From: Cricetomys ansorgei
Lineage: Eukaryota; Chordata; Mammalia; Rodentia; Nesomyidae
Length of the DNA stretch: 64,000 nucleotides
Direction: 5' to 3'
Assembly (NCBI GenBank): GCA_026225945.1
Contig: JAMJFZ010001815.1
Span: 4,888,501-4,952,500 of the forward strand
In this document: piece by piece, positions 22,946 to 35,734 of the stretch
How positions within the stretch are numbered: the stretch's first letter is position 1
Layout: each line of letters starts with the position of its first letter
The notes under the pieces: model-generated
Told to the model about the DNA's origin: nothing
The model's database searches: none
Seen by the model: the letters and a program-made list of their open reading frames with translations, nothing else
Made by a program: the position numbers and the translations under genes

Positions 22946-25339
22946 TACTATGTAAATGGAAGTGATGATAAAGGCCAGCCAGCCTGGCCTTTCCCATCAA
23001 GCCCTCTTCATCCCCTATTCATGCAGGTGGATTTAATTCAGTTATTATTTATTGGCCTCACCCTCTGTCTCTGTCAGTTGACCCAAAAGTGAGTAATTCC
23101 GTCAAACAGGGTCAGTGAGAAGCATGGCCTGAATCTTTGTATGTGACCCAGGAGCATAATGGAAGTCTCTCCTCCGAGGGGGTCCTGAATAGTCAAGTAT
23201 AAAATCTCAGAGTTGTGGAGGGCTGCGATCCAGGCCCCTGGGGAACGCCTATAGTGGGGCTCCTGGGAAGCCAGGGGAGAGGAGAAAAGCACAGAACCTG
23301 TCAGTTGTGGCCAGAGGGGACTGACTGTTGCTGGCAAATTGAGAATCCCAAGGAATCCTTTGGGGTTGAATACTAAATTGATGAGATTTTTTTTTAGGAC
23401 ATAAAGGCAGAATATGTCATGAAGTACAGTTCTTGTAACTTCATTACATGATATTTATAGAAATCAGTAAACAAAGCTTTAAGTTAATTAAAAAATTAAT
23501 TAAATTAATTCAAAATAAAGTTATTTATAAATGATAGTATAAATTAATTAATTAATTAGATTACAAAACTTATTTCTGAGAAATGATCAGGATATTCCTA
23601 GATGCGTCCCAGAAGTGAGAAACAAACACCAGAAAACAAATTTTAAATTTTCTTTATTTAAAATAAAATAGATTGATTTTTATGGATAAACCAAAGAATA
23701 TTTTATTCTTTAACTGTGTCTTTTCTCCTGTCAAATTACTGACAATCTTTTTTTTTTTAAAATAAAATGATTATAGCCATTAAGTTATAGCCAAGACAAT
23801 GCATACTCAATGATATTAAACCATGCATAATTGTTTTTGAAAATTGTAAGTATGATATGTCCAATAGCATGGTAAGGCTATTTAATTTAAAAAATAAAAT
23901 AAGGCTATTTAATTTAAAAAATATAATAAGACCTATGAAAATGGAAAAATACAATGAAATACTTCTGAGTTGTACATCCACTATTAAAAGCAAAATGTGT
24001 AATATGGTGAAGATCAATGATATCAGTATGGACCTGCAAAGGAAAAGGAGTACTCTTACTGACATGAAGCAGTCTTGGAATGGGTGAGGTGGACAGAGAT
24101 AGCTTATGTGTATCTTTAGCTCCTGAGATGCATTATACTCTTCAATTTTAATGATAACCACAGTAATAGTAAGTGGCTGTTAAGCATCACTGTTGAAATC
24201 CCAACACTATAGTAGTTTGCACTAATGTGAACATGTTCAGTAAGAGCATTCTGCATACATTACATCACAGGAAATGCTGAAGATAACTGTGGGACACGAT
24301 ACACAGCTACTGTTCATAAAGACCAGGTCCCTAAGACCACTGCATTGTATGACAGAGACCCTGCCTCTCCTTGTGTCTCTCAGCAGTTCCTACATTGCAT
24401 CTGGCAAACCAGGAACCAGTACGGAATGGCACTGGGGTGTGGGGGGGGGGGAGACAACTACATCTAATGACTGAGCTGTAGGTACTTAAAAACACTTTCA
24501 TGAAATTGGCTGCCTTTAAAACATTTATTCAGAACCAAGTAAAGTACTGGTTTGTGTATTTTTCACATTGATATTGCTGTATGATATTCATAGTCCTTTT
24601 ATGTGCAGGAAGCCACTTGAATTTCATAGCCCATCAGAAAGAATGGCAAGCATACTAATCTAGTTTTGGTCTTAAGAAAAGACCCAGCAGAGAGATGGAG
24701 TATATCACCCAAGTTCTCTAAGCTAGGAGGAGCAGAAGGAAGTGCTAACTGTGTGTTCAGGACAAATTCAGTGCTGGTTTCCTCTCTTCATATATGGGCT
24801 CCATGATGATGATTCAATTCATACCAAATTCAAAAACTCAGAAAAATAATGGTCTCTTTGCTGCCCTCTTGTGCACAGTTGTTTTTGCCACTGTTTCCCA
24901 AACAATACAATGACATCACCTTTTCCATATCCATTAGCTTCTCCTGAGCATTGCAAGCATTCTGGAGATGGAGGAGGGCTCCCATGGGCCATGTTCCAGT
25001 ACTACCCACTTACTTACGTGAGCTGAACTCTTGTGGATCCAGCTATCAGTGGCTCCTGGAACTCTTTCCTGAGGGAGAGTAAGGAACTGTACTCAATGGA
25101 ATGACAACATGTATTCCATTCTCACGGAAATCCATTAGCCATACAGATGTCATCGACCCCTGCAGAACCATTTATAGAGACTCTGTTTGGAGGGGAGAGT
25201 GGGCTAATGTTAAGAATACAGAAGAGATGTTTAATCCTAAAAATCCTTTTCTCATATCCATTTTCCTAATGTCTGTGCCCCTGAACTGGTGTGATAGCAG
25301 TGACACTAGAGGGACTAAATGCAAGACTAGGACCAGCCT
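22946..25339. other. A+T-rich sequence with simple repeats, no gene recognised
   Basis: It contains an (ATTA)n-like tract at 23480-23565 and a 27-bp tandem duplication at 23874-23927. The 134-codon minus frame at 23757-24161 (very Ile/Leu/Phe/Ser-rich) reflects A+T-rich composition and has no convincing protein signal. Confidence 0.4.
23874..23927. repeat. 27-bp tandem duplication, two units
   Basis: Unit 1 (23874-23900) and unit 2 (23901-23927) share 'aaggctatttaatttaaaaa' and differ by one or two bases near their ends. Replication slippage is the likely origin. Confidence 0.9.
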
Positions 25340-25475
25340 GACTTGGTTTTAGATTCTCACCTGCCCTACTCTGTGACCTGGGCTTCTACCTACATTTCTC
25401 TGAGCATCAGTTGCCCCATTAGAAAGGTAACCTTCACATAACAGATTGGCTTTGGCTCTTTTGTGAGATAAAGTG
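25340..25475 (+). mobile_element. MIR SINE remnant
   Basis: MIR-type order: 'ggttttagattctcacctgc', 'cctactctgtgacctgggct', 'ctctgagcatcagttgcccc' and 'attagaaaggtaacc'. This corresponds to 'ctgtgtgaccttgggc...cctcagtttcctcatctgtaaaatgg'. Confidence 0.68.
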
Positions 25476-26390
25476 TGGCATTCCTAGGCTACATGTTTAA
25501 TTGAAAGTCTTGAAATGAAGGTCTCAAAATCAAAGAGCCTTACACTTTGTGTATCATGAAATCCCACTCATCTCTTATCTAAGACTCAGTTTCCCCAAAA
25601 GTTCTGTTCATTCTAGTTCGACTCGCTCTTTCTAGCTCTCAGATGAGACTTTATCTTCCTCCATTGTTTACCACAGCACCTCTCACCTCTCTTCATCCTC
25701 CTCCTGCCGCACCCTTCTGTTCTCTAAATCGATATCGTTTACAGTTGTGCATCAAGAAGCAAGCAAAAGAGAGCAAGAAGAGGCTCTTTAGTCAGAGCTT
25801 GTCTCAGCAAGAGAGTAGGCCACTGCCATTTGGATTTGGTGGGATGAAGACAGGTCAAGGAGACCAGGACCTTCATAGTGGACAGCATGTAGGTCTGATG
25901 GATATCCCGAACTGAAGTGTTTGTGAGTGGCTAACCAGAAGCGAGGTCCCCTAAGTGACTGGTTTTGCGCATTTCTCACATCAACATTGCGGAGTACAAT
26001 TCATTTTTGGCTTTTTCTGGTTGTTCCTAAATTGGAAGTTGGCTGGGAATGCAGGGTAGGAGATTAAAAAGCCATCAATTATTCATCAAGCCCTAGTCAT
26101 TTGGAGATGATTGCAACTAAGGGTATTGTTTGGTTTGGAGGATTGTTGCTAGAGACAGTGGATTAAGTGTCTACATGTCTGACAGATAGATAGCTGGCTG
26201 GCTTCCTGGGATGGTTATTTGATGACCCGCTTGTTGCAAATGGTGAGTCAGAGTTCTAATTTTAGGCATAGCCCAGCCATTGTTCATTTATATTCAAGTT
26301 TCTCAACAGGGTCCCATAGATTCTTCCTCCACAGACAGCGCTTATCTCTCCGTTCCTTTGCCCACACATGCTGAGCTCAGAGTGGCTTTC
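25476..26390. other. Unique sequence, nothing recognised
   Basis: No transposon or gene was recognised. The 90-codon plus frame at 25643-25915 and its antisense frame show no known motif. Confidence 0.4.
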
Positions 26391-26475
26391 TAACTTTCAC
26401 AAAGAACTGGGTACTGGTACTGTACTTAACTTTCACAAAGAACTGTGCTGGTACTGGTACTGGTACTGTATTTAA
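26391..26475. repeat. 36-bp tandem duplication with (GGTACT)n
   Basis: The phrase 'taactttcacaaagaactg' starts at 26391 and again at 26427. Each copy runs into repeated GGTACT hexamers (two and then three-four units), so the duplication and a hexamer array are nested. Confidence 0.9.
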
Positions 26476-26533
26476 AACTTGCATATTCTTTTGTCCATGA
26501 AATGTGCATCCCAGTTCAGTAGATTCTCTATAA

Positions 26534-26746
26534 CAGTGGTTCTCATCCTGTGGGTAGCAATTCCTTTAGGGTGGAATGACCCTTTCACATGGGTCACCTA
26601 AGACCATCTATCTGCACATCAGATATTTACATTCCAACTCATAGCAGTAGCAAAAATTACAGTTATGAATTTTATGGTTGAAAGTCACCATAGCATGAGG
26701 AGTTGTATTTAAAGAGTCGCAGCATTAAGAAGGCTGAGAACCACTG
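26534..26746. mobile_element. URR1-type hAT (Charlie) non-autonomous DNA transposon
   Basis: A 213-bp element with terminal inverted repeats: 5' 'cagtggttctcatcct' and 3' 'aggctgagaaccactg' match at 15 of 16 positions. Internal phrases such as 'gggtcacctaagaccat', 'catcagatatttacattcc' and 'aaaattacagttatgaattt' fit the rodent URR1 family. The 8-bp flanks ctctataa (26526-26533) and ctccacaa (26747-26754) match at 6 of 8, as expected for an aged hAT target-site duplication. It encodes no transposase. Confidence 0.92.
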
Positions 26747-26754
26747 CTCCACAA

Positions 26755-27484
26755 TATGATCAGACCAGCTGAAATTAGATGTAGCTCCAGCACCGAGATG
26801 ACAGAGCAGTTGAGACAGTCAGAATCAGTCTCACTGCTCTAACTCCCAGTTCCCACTGCCAGGCCATAAGACAGAGCAACATGGATGGTGCTGAGAGATC
26901 AATCTTTACTTTAGAACAAGCAATTACTTTAGAACAAACATATGAACATGTGATGTTTTGAAAGGAATAAATTGGGCTCCATTAATGCCGTTGGAATCTC
27001 CATTCCCGGGAGGAGGCTTGGAGGACTCTGGGAGTTTTGTGTTGGTGACCCATCTGCAAAAACAGAAAAAATGAAAAGCCCACATGTATGAAAGGATGGA
27101 GACCACTCCGGCACGATTTGAACTTACATAAGGCAGCATTCTGAGAACATGTAATGTTGAGGAAATTTACTCTGAACTCCCGTTTCCTCTTCCTCAGAAA
27201 TAGGGTCAAAACTTCCCTCCCCAACATCCATGGGCAGCAGATGGAAATGAAATATTTCCAAGTGTGGCATTCTTCTCTCTATTTTGAAATTGGAGCAGGA
27301 GGTAGAGGAATTGAAGGGAGAACGTTGGAGAAGATACACAAATATTGAGGGAAAACTCGATGAGTATAAGGTTGTTATTGAAAATAGCAAAAAGAGGCAC
27401 TGAGTTTGAGAAATAAATCATCCCGTTGTGGCATGATGTTCTTCCTTAGGGAAGGATCTTTTATTTAATAAGTGTATAAGATTA
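26755..27484. other. Unique sequence, nothing recognised
   Basis: Several overlapping minus-strand frames (26924-27421) occur in different phases. None has a recognisable domain. Confidence 0.4.
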
Positions 27485-27620
27485 TGTAGAACAGTGAATC
27501 TCATTGTGATGTTTCCATACAAGTTTTATATGCTTGCTTATAGATCATCCTTCTTTATCCTTCTTCCTTCTAGTTCTTTCTTAATGTGCCATTCAACATG
27601 TTCAGAGCTTTAAAGACCAT
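27485..27620. mobile_element. Possible LINE-1 3'-UTR-like fragment
   Basis: The text 'tctcattgtgatgtttccat', 'acaagttttatatgcttgc' and 'tctttcttaatgtgccattc' resembles the 3' ends of old rodent LINE-1 elements that read 'tgatgttttcatacatg...'. The fragment is short and diverged. Confidence 0.35.
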
Positions 27621-28738
27621 GGCCAGTGGGCTGTCTTCCCTTCCTAAGGCCAGGAGTCTAGCAAGCACTATGAAGCCTAGGAGGGCAGATCTAGTCTTTT
27701 TCCTAAGAACCTGCTGAATCAGACTCAGAGACTACAGGACTCAACAGAATTAGCAAGCAGTCTGAAAACTGGAATTCCTGGAAAGATATTTAACCTGCAT
27801 GGGAGACGCCCTATTGTTTTGACCTTCATGACAATTGGGTGTAAAACTTTGAGTAAACACCTTACTGACACCTATTACTGAGGCTCCACAGGAGGCGCAG
27901 CCATTAATCAGAACAGCTGCGGGAGGCGAAGGCTGCTGATGGAGCCCTGGAAGGATGACTTGATCCCCTGCAGTTCTCTTTTTCTTCAAATTAAAACCCA
28001 AGGAAATCAGGAGAGAAACCCCATTTGGTTCTGCTTGCCTCCAGAGGGGGCAGCCATGGATGGGGTTGTCAAGTGGTATGAGCCTGGTGCTCTTGTTTGT
28101 GTTCGAACTCCCAGTGGGAAGATGAGGAAGGGAGCTCAAAGGTAGAAACATGACACTGAAGGACCTGAAGGAGAACTTACAATTGAGCTCAGGGTGACAC
28201 AGGAGCCAGGGCTGTCTGTGTTGCCCACAGATGGGACCCCACACAGGGCTCTCAGGCCTTGTCCTTCAGGAAAGGAGTATCTGAAGAGTCAGAAGCCTAG
28301 CAACCACGGAGGAAGGACCTTCCACATTTGAACTTAACATGGACCCAAGGCCACTGGTATGCAAATCCTGGTTCTGCTGTGGAGAGACTGGGGTGCACTG
28401 TTGTTCCTATATGGGTTTGGCAATGTGCATTGCTGGGTTTGCAATTCCTGCCTCCTGAGGTGCCCAGCAGGAATGAGGTTCACATACATACATGCAAGCT
28501 GACACTCATACACAGAATAAAAAGAAATAAACGTGTGAAACAGCACCCTTAAAAAAGAATGTGTTCTTTATCCCATTTCCAACTGTGTCCGTGGATTTCC
28601 ATATCTCATTCATATACCCATCTGCAAACCTGGAGTAGATATACCTAGCTGGTTCTCTTCACCATTCTTAGCCCCTGCTTTCATCCTAATGACTCATTAA
28701 AGAGGCCAAAAGCCAGAGGTTAAAAATGACTTTCACTT
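27621..28738. other. Unique sequence, nothing recognised
   Basis: It contains the longest reading frame in the window (164 codons, minus strand, 27750-28244). That frame has no domain, signal or repeated motif I recognise, and a shorter frame overlaps it on the opposite strand. I see nothing else. Confidence 0.4.
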
Positions 28739-29044
28739 TGGACCAGATGAACTGGCTCAGCCTGTGATTAGCTTGCTGCTAATGCCTGAGGACTTGAATT
28801 TGATCCCCAAGATCCATGTGGAAAAGGTCAGGTGTAGTGGGGAGCATCTAGAATGTCAGTACCCCTAAGGGAAGGTGTGAGGCATGGGCAACAAAAGCCC
28901 CAAGAAGCCTGCAGACCAACTAGCCTAGAGTCCAGAGCACAGGAGTAAAGGAGATAGACAGGGTCTACAAGGAGAGAAGGGACTCTTTGAAGTTGTCCTA
29001 GGGCCTCTGCATATGCTCAGGACTGGGTGTGTATGCAGGAGCAT

Positions 29045-29078
<34 letters not shown>
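28739..29078 (+). mobile_element. Composite tRNA-derived SINE ending in (CA)n
   Basis: The tRNA-like 5' part has an A-box-like 'gatgaactggctcagcctgt' and a B-box-like 'gacttgaatttgatccccaa'. A 'aggtgtagtggggagcat' part follows, then 'gaagttgtcctagggcctct' and a terminal CA array at 29046-29076. The layout fits the rodent B2-superfamily/composite SINEs; exact subfamily uncertain. Confidence 0.65.
29046..29076. repeat. (CA)n microsatellite at SINE 3' end
   Basis: About 15 uninterrupted CA units, probably grown from the CA-rich 3' end of the adjoining SINE. Confidence 0.92.
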
Positions 29079-32024
29079 GTTCAATCATTTTCAGTCACCG
29101 GGTGCCTGTGATTCTACTCTGGCTGAGAGGAGAAATAAGTGCAGCTTGGCAGCTGGAGGCTGAAAGAAATCTTATTTCTCTGAAGAACGAGGAAAGGATC
29201 CCTGGGAAGAGTTTCTATGGGGGTTGATGTCCTCTCTGTCATCTAATTTTGGACCTTAGCTATAGCCTCATCTTCTCATAATGATCCAAGAAGCTACAAG
29301 GGAAAGAGCCATTCAGCAAGTTATCCAGAACAGGTTCTCATGAAGAACACTGGGCCTCCAGGTGATGAACCTCATGGACAAAATGTGACTCCCAACCTAG
29401 GAGACTTAGTTATGTAAATAATCCATGTCCTTCCTCCAGACACTCTGAGTTGGTTTCAGCAACTCATAGCCCCATCTGAAGCAAAAAAAGAATGTTAGTA
29501 ATTAGTATATTGATCTTTGATGCTTAATTTAAAGCTCAAAGATTAACAGCAGAACAATCTCATCTATTTACATGTTTAGTTTTTATATGTAATCTCACAC
29601 CTATGTCCATTTCTGGAAATTACATTTAATTCTATACACATCAGAGTGAGACAATCCCTTTGTCCCTCTTTGAAGAGACTGAACAGCCCATTCCTTCAGC
29701 TCTCAGGCAGAGCCAACTCCTAGAATCTGTGGAGCCACACAGAAGCTCACTGCTGGAGCTCCAGCTCAAAGGAAAACAATGTCAGCACAAAAAGAAGTGA
29801 AACGAATCAAGGCCCAGGAACTAGAAAAGAACAAGCATTACCACGACGTGGTTCAAAACTAAAACAGAATTAAGTTGTGTGTAGACGGGACAAGATAACC
29901 CCGACATTGACAGAAACGCCAGGTTCTGTCTGAGTATCGCACTGTGGCTGGAATTCCATAAATGGGGAATTCCATAAATGGGGGGTTGGGGTAGGGGTGA
30001 GGCACTACAGTCCCAAGGAATGACTGCTTTTCTGTAAATTCAACATCCAGTGATTTGATTTCTCTGCTGCACTCGCCCGGGGAATGGAAGACCGACTGAA
30101 GGGTGAGAGCAAGCAAGCAGGCAGAAAACAGAGCAGCCTGTGAGCATGAGGCTGGCAGGCTTCTGCTCCCCTCGCTGACAGGTCTGGGTCTGGTTCTTTC
30201 TCAGATGAAAGGTGCTGGGAAAGGGGTAGATATTACTGTGCTCTAGGAAACTTTGAGAATGTGGCACTTCCCCCTCACCCCTCTGCCCTGCTGGCTGACC
30301 TGTGGCATGTCTCCCGCTGGTTTGTTTGTAATTAGGGATCCTATGGAATCCAGGCAGCCTGTGCTGCAGCCCAGGTGTGTTCACCAGTGCACGTGCTGCC
30401 CATATGTGCCATGAATATTCAGAGGCAGGTCCAAAGTTCAGCATTCTGCCCCACATCTCTCACCCTACCTCACCCATGAGTCTAACTCCCGATGCTTTCT
30501 TTGCCTCTTCCACACAGGTTTCTGACTCCACAGCTTTAGCTAGAGTGGGCAACATTTTGATACGCAATATGATGTTGACATTATTGACACACGATTGATT
30601 ACGATATTGTGAAAGGTTGTAAACCCAGGTCCCTGCTTTTACTTCTTGAGAGTTTTACCTCTTAGCTACATTGTGACAATTAGCAACTGTAAATTTTATA
30701 AAGCCAAGAAAAAAGAAAACTGACAGATATACCATGCTTTCTGAGGAGTGGATGTCAGGCCACGGAGGCTTGGGAGTTCTCTGGCTAGAAATGATGAGAA
30801 GCGGCTCTCAGGCTGCTGCTGTGTAACATGCTTCTCACTGCACCACGAGCCGCCAATCCCATGTGGTAGACACTTACGGATGAGGATGCTTCTTCAGGCA
30901 ACAGGCTCAGCTTCCCTCTCCCTCTCCCTCTCACCCCCCCCTTTCTTTCTGGCAACAATGAGAAAGGGTGTGAGAGGGTGCATATTTACATATGTATATA
31001 CATATTTAGAATAAACGTTTAGTTTTCCATTAAACTTTTTAGACTGTCAAGAAGTTTATGCATGATTGCATGTGATTAGAGAAATTGAAGATGCCCACCC
31101 TTTATCACTTTCAAAACTATCTAAATTACCCCTGTAACTCTTCAATCCAACAGAAGCCGTGCACTCCTATACACTTTCAGTTCAACCAAGCTTGAAATAC
31201 ATTTCTTCTCAAAGCCAAAGGAGTTAATAATTTTAAGAAGATAATATTATTAAAAATTCCCTCTTTGGGTGACTTGTTAAAATTATTTTGGAAATATTCT
31301 TCAGATTTCCATCAAAGAAATTCAGATTTGTGTCAGACATTGATAGCAATCAGTGTCAAAATTAATCAAATTTGTTTTTACATTGAAAATGAGTAGATCC
31401 AAATGCACAAGTGAGAGGAATGTTCAAGTTCTAGATAATACACAAGACAGGGATTTAATTGTTCACTTCGAGAATTAATTTTAAGTATAAGATATAGTTT
31501 TGAGCTTACTTATTTCTGATCTAAGAAGTGTTATTGTATTATCCCAATTGAGGAACTAGTAAGCACTTCTTGGAGAATTACATATCTATGAGTAAAGAAC
31601 ATATATGAGGGTGAGAGCTAGACTAAGTTTTCTTTGGCATTTCGTATATGCTTTATAATTACAGCCACTCAAATCTAGGTAAGCTGCAATACTCATGTAA
31701 AAAAAAAATCCATTCGTAAAAATAATAAAAAACTGCTCAATTGAACTTCTTCATTATACAAGTAACTTCTACTTGTGAAGTAATCTGGCTGTGCCTCATT
31801 TTCTCCTGACCTTTGACAAGAAATCATTGTATTTTCTGGCACTTGTCCTTAATATGGATGCCAAGAAAAGGGAGCAACTTGTTGAAGCTGTCATTGAAAA
31901 TTACGTCTCAGCCAGCTACAGTGTGCCATTTGCTGTGATAGGAAATGAAATTTATTATTTATGTTTAGTTTTTAAAAATTGTGACAAATGCATGAAATAT
32001 TACCCTTCTTAAGTATTAGTTTGC
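29079..32024. other. Mostly unique sequence, no transposon recognised
   Basis: It includes a 16-bp tandem duplication (29951-29982), a short (CCCTCT)n/C-rich patch near 30908-30945 and a (TATA/CATA) patch near 30985-31003. The 138-codon minus frame at 30040-30456 has no known protein features. The A+T-rich part from 31020 to 31790 shows nothing recognisable. Confidence 0.4.
29951..29982. repeat. 16-bp tandem duplication
   Basis: 'gaattccataaatggg' occurs at 29951 and again at 29967, followed by a G-rich run. It is a simple slippage duplication. Confidence 0.9.
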
Positions 32025-32235
32025 ATTTTTAATTGTGTGTATGAATGTGTATCTATGTATCTGTATACTGATTTAAGTGCATGAGTACAGGTGCATATGG
32101 AGACCAGAGTCATTGGATACCTTGCAGCTAGAGTTACAGGCAATTGTGACCTTGAAGTATGAGCTGGAAACTGAGGGTCTACTTTAAGAGCAGTCTTCTG
32201 TTAGTCATGGAGCCATCTCTCCAGTTTCACATTTA
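32025..32235 (-). mobile_element. B3-type SINE
   Basis: Reverse-strand B3 (B2-family) order on the plus strand: 'atgagtacaggtgcatatgg', 'agaccagagtcattggatac', 'agctagagttacaggcaatt', 'gtgaccttgaagtatgagct', 'tactttaagagcagtctt' and 'catggagccatctctccagt'. The last phrase is the complement of the Pol III A-box region. Confidence 0.85.
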
Positions 32236-34379
32236 CCTTCTTTGTTATCACATGGACAGGTCTGTATCAATCCATCAGTCATTCACACTGGTGGTTGTGC
32301 TCAGCAACCAGTCAATCACAGACCTCCTTTCATTTTCTGCCATGGAAACATTGTATACCTTAAACACTAACTGGCTCTTTCCACCTTTGTTCAGCCTCTG
32401 GGAACCAGCCTTCCCAGTTTCCTCTTTTTAAAATGTTTCTCTATTGTTGATTTTGTAACACTGTGTGCTGGAAGATATAGTGAAGGGCATCTTAACTTGG
32501 AATTTCTATAGAATGGCCATGTAAGGTATGTTCCAATAAACCATTCTTCTTGCAGTAGCCCCTGTGAGTCACAATGTAGCACATGGTAGTCACTGAGGCA
32601 AGTTCTAGTAATTGTGTCCTACCAGTTATCTGTTCCACCCCCACTTCCACATCTAAACCCCCACCCCTCATCCTCAACCCCACCCCTGCCAAAACACTCT
32701 TCCTTCTGCTCTTACTTGGAGAAAATTATGATACAAAGGGAATGGTATTGTTTTATAAGCAAAAGTCAAATTTTTCTTCTTTGTGATTATTTGATAATAA
32801 AATCACAGTTAAGTATACAGAGAAACATCTTCTTGTTTTACTCAAAGAATATTTCATAAATGATAAATTTTCATTAACTTCTTGAAGTAAGTCATACATC
32901 AACTCTACCTATAGATGTGCTCAAATGGAATTTGGCTTGTATCCGTTAGATTTGGCATTCCATTTTGGTAACTAATATTTGAAAAATAAAAGGTCATTTT
33001 CATGCATTAAACATATAGGAGAAAAATACAAAAGAATATACGTGTCATTGCTACATATATATTCCTTCTCCTAGTATTATTGTACTAATTTTTAAATGAT
33101 TACAATAAAACCTTTCATGCTAAAGTTAAATTAAAAGTAAAGTTACATTAAACATAAATTATATATTTAAATATGATTGTATTTTTATGAAAATTAAAAT
33201 ATAATAGTGCTTCTGACCCACATACTGGCAGGAAAAAAAAAAAAACCCAACGTGAAGTACTTACAAAATTACACTAATATATTAAAATTTTTACCTGGAT
33301 CATGTGTGTTAAATATAAACCTATATAAGCCCCCAAATGATAACAATGGGTTGAAACATTCATATAGAAGGGCACTAAAACAATATCATAAGCAAATAGG
33401 AGGAATAACGATCCACTAAGAAGGCTCCAGACATGTGCCAAAACAGTGGTAAGAGGACTTGCTAACAGCCCTGGCATGTGCTCTCCTTGATGTCTAACCA
33501 TTTTTATGCCACACTCACACCAACAGGAGACCACCATAACGACGCAGCGCAACTTGTGCTGTCTTCTCACAGAATGATTCATGTCCCTTTTGGGAAAGGT
33601 GTTGGGAATTTTTTTTTCATAGATACTCATGTATGAAGGAACACTTGCCACCTACGGCTGGTTAAAGGATGATGAAGGCTTGCGCTACAACACAAATCCC
33701 AGCAAGTTTGCAGCTTCTTTGGGAAGGGGAAACCCTAACATTTCCCAGGATTATCAGTAATTAATATTCCTAAGGATACATTTGGGAAATGGTACTATTT
33801 TCTTCTGTTCAAAGTTATAAACTAACAATATATACAAAAAAAAAGGTTTTCTAAATTTAATTTTAAAAAATAAGTAAGAAAATAAATATATGCATGAAAG
33901 TGCCCAGACAGTTCGTTGTTGCTGACATTTAGAAACTGCTCTTCACAATGGGGTGTGTTTCTGCTGATACTCCCCACCACTCAGTAACAACCTGCGTCAT
34001 TTCACACGGATTCCAAACTTGTAAAACAATATGTAAGGTTGCATTTGTCATCGCAGTAGGTGGATTTACATGACGTGTGGTAGGAAATTAACTCAAAACA
34101 CTGATCTAAAAAACCCTGCATGTCCTTCATGTCAGTGTGAGTCACTGTGCCAGGATAACCCGGAAGCCCTCCATGAGGGAACAGGAACCCACTACTGCAT
34201 CTACATGCTGTCATCTACTCCTCTGAATTCAAGATTTTTTTTTTTCTGTCTGAACAAGGATTCCTTTGAAAGCAAATGTTGTCTTGTTTACTCAGATCAG
34301 ATAAAGTTTCCAGGGAGTTTATTCATAATTTTCTGCTGATGTCTATTGACCTTTTAAAAATTATTATTATCGGCTTCTT
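32236..34379. other. A+T-rich unique sequence
   Basis: No transposon or gene was recognised. A C/A-rich patch (32625-32700) and an A run near 33230-33245 are the only simple-sequence features. The 125-codon minus frame at 33274-33651 has no known domain. Confidence 0.4.
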
Positions 34380-34800
34380 CTCAGAGCTCCATATTGGGAC
34401 GTCAAAAGCTGTGCTTGCAGAAATGAGAATATCCTCATTATGCTAATTTGGGATCCACTGATAGGCATGTTCTGTTTTATAAATTATATCCTCCTGTCAG
34501 AAGTCAAAATGCATTTAAATAACTTCACGGAAATTGTCGCTAAGATTTAAAACTGTGTGTTTTATATGCCATTGTTGATTTAATGCATGGGCTTAAACAT
34601 AGATATATATTTATTTTTTAAATGTTTGCATGATTATTTTGTCACAAATGTTATCAAAATGAAACCTAGATGCAAGTGTAATTTTCTTGTATATTTTGAT
34701 AAAGTTTTGCATTTTGTAAATGCATTTTAATTTTCAGGTTTAATAAAATATGCTAATAGTATCAGTTGCATATTTTAGTGCCAACAAGTTTGTTTCCTAC
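34380..34800. promoter_or_regulatory. Candidate regulatory element in repeat-poor block
   Basis: Seen: a CRE-like 'gggacgtcaaaag' (34397-34409), 'cctcattatgctaatttggg' (34433-34452) combining an ATTA and a POU-like ATGCTAAT site, 'aaatgcatttaaataac', 'gatttaatgcatgg', 'aatgcattttaattttc' and TAATAAAATATGCTAATAG. The density of octamer and homeodomain-like motifs and the absence of insertions suggest constraint. This is inference only. Confidence 0.25.
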
Positions 34801-35734
34801 GTACTTGGAATTTTCCTAAAGGGTAAAATAAATATACATGTTTTAACAAAATTATTTAAATATCAAAAATTCAAATGAAAAGGGGATTTGATTTATGAAA
34901 ATCATCCGTTCACTGAGCCAAGAAGCATTTCCACTTTGTGCTCTCGTGTCGCATGCTACAAAACAAGACGCTATCTCTTTGAAATTGAGCATATTTACAA
35001 AAGCCCAAATACTGAATAAATGATGCCTTAATGTGAGCTTCGAAATATCTAATAGTTTCAAAGTCGCTTGTTAAGCCAACAAGAGAAATGCTAGGAGAAA
35101 ACTGAAGGCACACACACCAGCATATCATTTTATTAGAGGAAAAGGGTATTACATTTCCTTTTCAACTATTTCTGATAAAAGATCAGATTTCATTGTTTTA
35201 AAGTGTGTCCTGGACCTGGGTTTTGGGGGTTCATTTGATTTTACTTTGCAGAATGACCAGTATCGCTGATACAATGATCTTTGAAGTTGCAAAAAAATGG
35301 AAAAATCAAAGTGAAGAGCTAAATCTGTTCGTTTTTCAAACATATTAATCTTGTCAAGATAATACATAAAAATCAATCCTTGAAATTTTTTCCAGAGCCC
35401 TTTCTCCACTCTTTTATCCAAAATATGAAACCACTTAGAAGGATAAAGCAATGTGAAGGGCTGAGGAAAAGCAATCTTAATTTATATTTGGACTACATAT
35501 ATTTTTAAATGGCCCAAGTGCACTGAGTTTGCCTGGTCAGAAGCGATCTGTCTGTGTAGCGCTTGACATTTGTCATGTGCGCTCTGTTCATATGTATGGC
35601 AGACTGAGAATTTCTAGCATGTGGTTTTTTTTTTTTTTTTTTTTTTTTACCCTCAACAATTCAACTGAGTTTCAAACCCCTGACAGTAACAAATACAAAT
35701 TGCACCAGCCCCCAAAAAATTGTTGGGGCTAATT
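34801..35734. other. Repeat-poor A+T-rich sequence
   Basis: No transposon was recognised. It contains a 24-base T run (35625-35648). The minus frames at 34852-35451 are short, Lys/Phe/Ser-rich and unlike any protein I know. Confidence 0.4.
35625..35648. repeat. Poly(T)24 tract
   Basis: 24 consecutive T with no SINE or LINE body on either side, so its origin as a retroelement tail is not supported. It may affect nucleosome placement. Confidence 0.95.

Noticed and set aside
27700..27760. MER5-like DNA transposon fragment
   Set aside because: 'acctgctgaatcagactcag' resembles part of MER5A, but no further matching sequence or terminal repeats are visible.
27750..28244. Longest open frame (164 codons, minus strand) as a gene
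   Set aside because: No domain, signal peptide, splice context or coherent composition; an unrelated frame is open on the opposite strand. This length is expected by chance in a 64-kb window.
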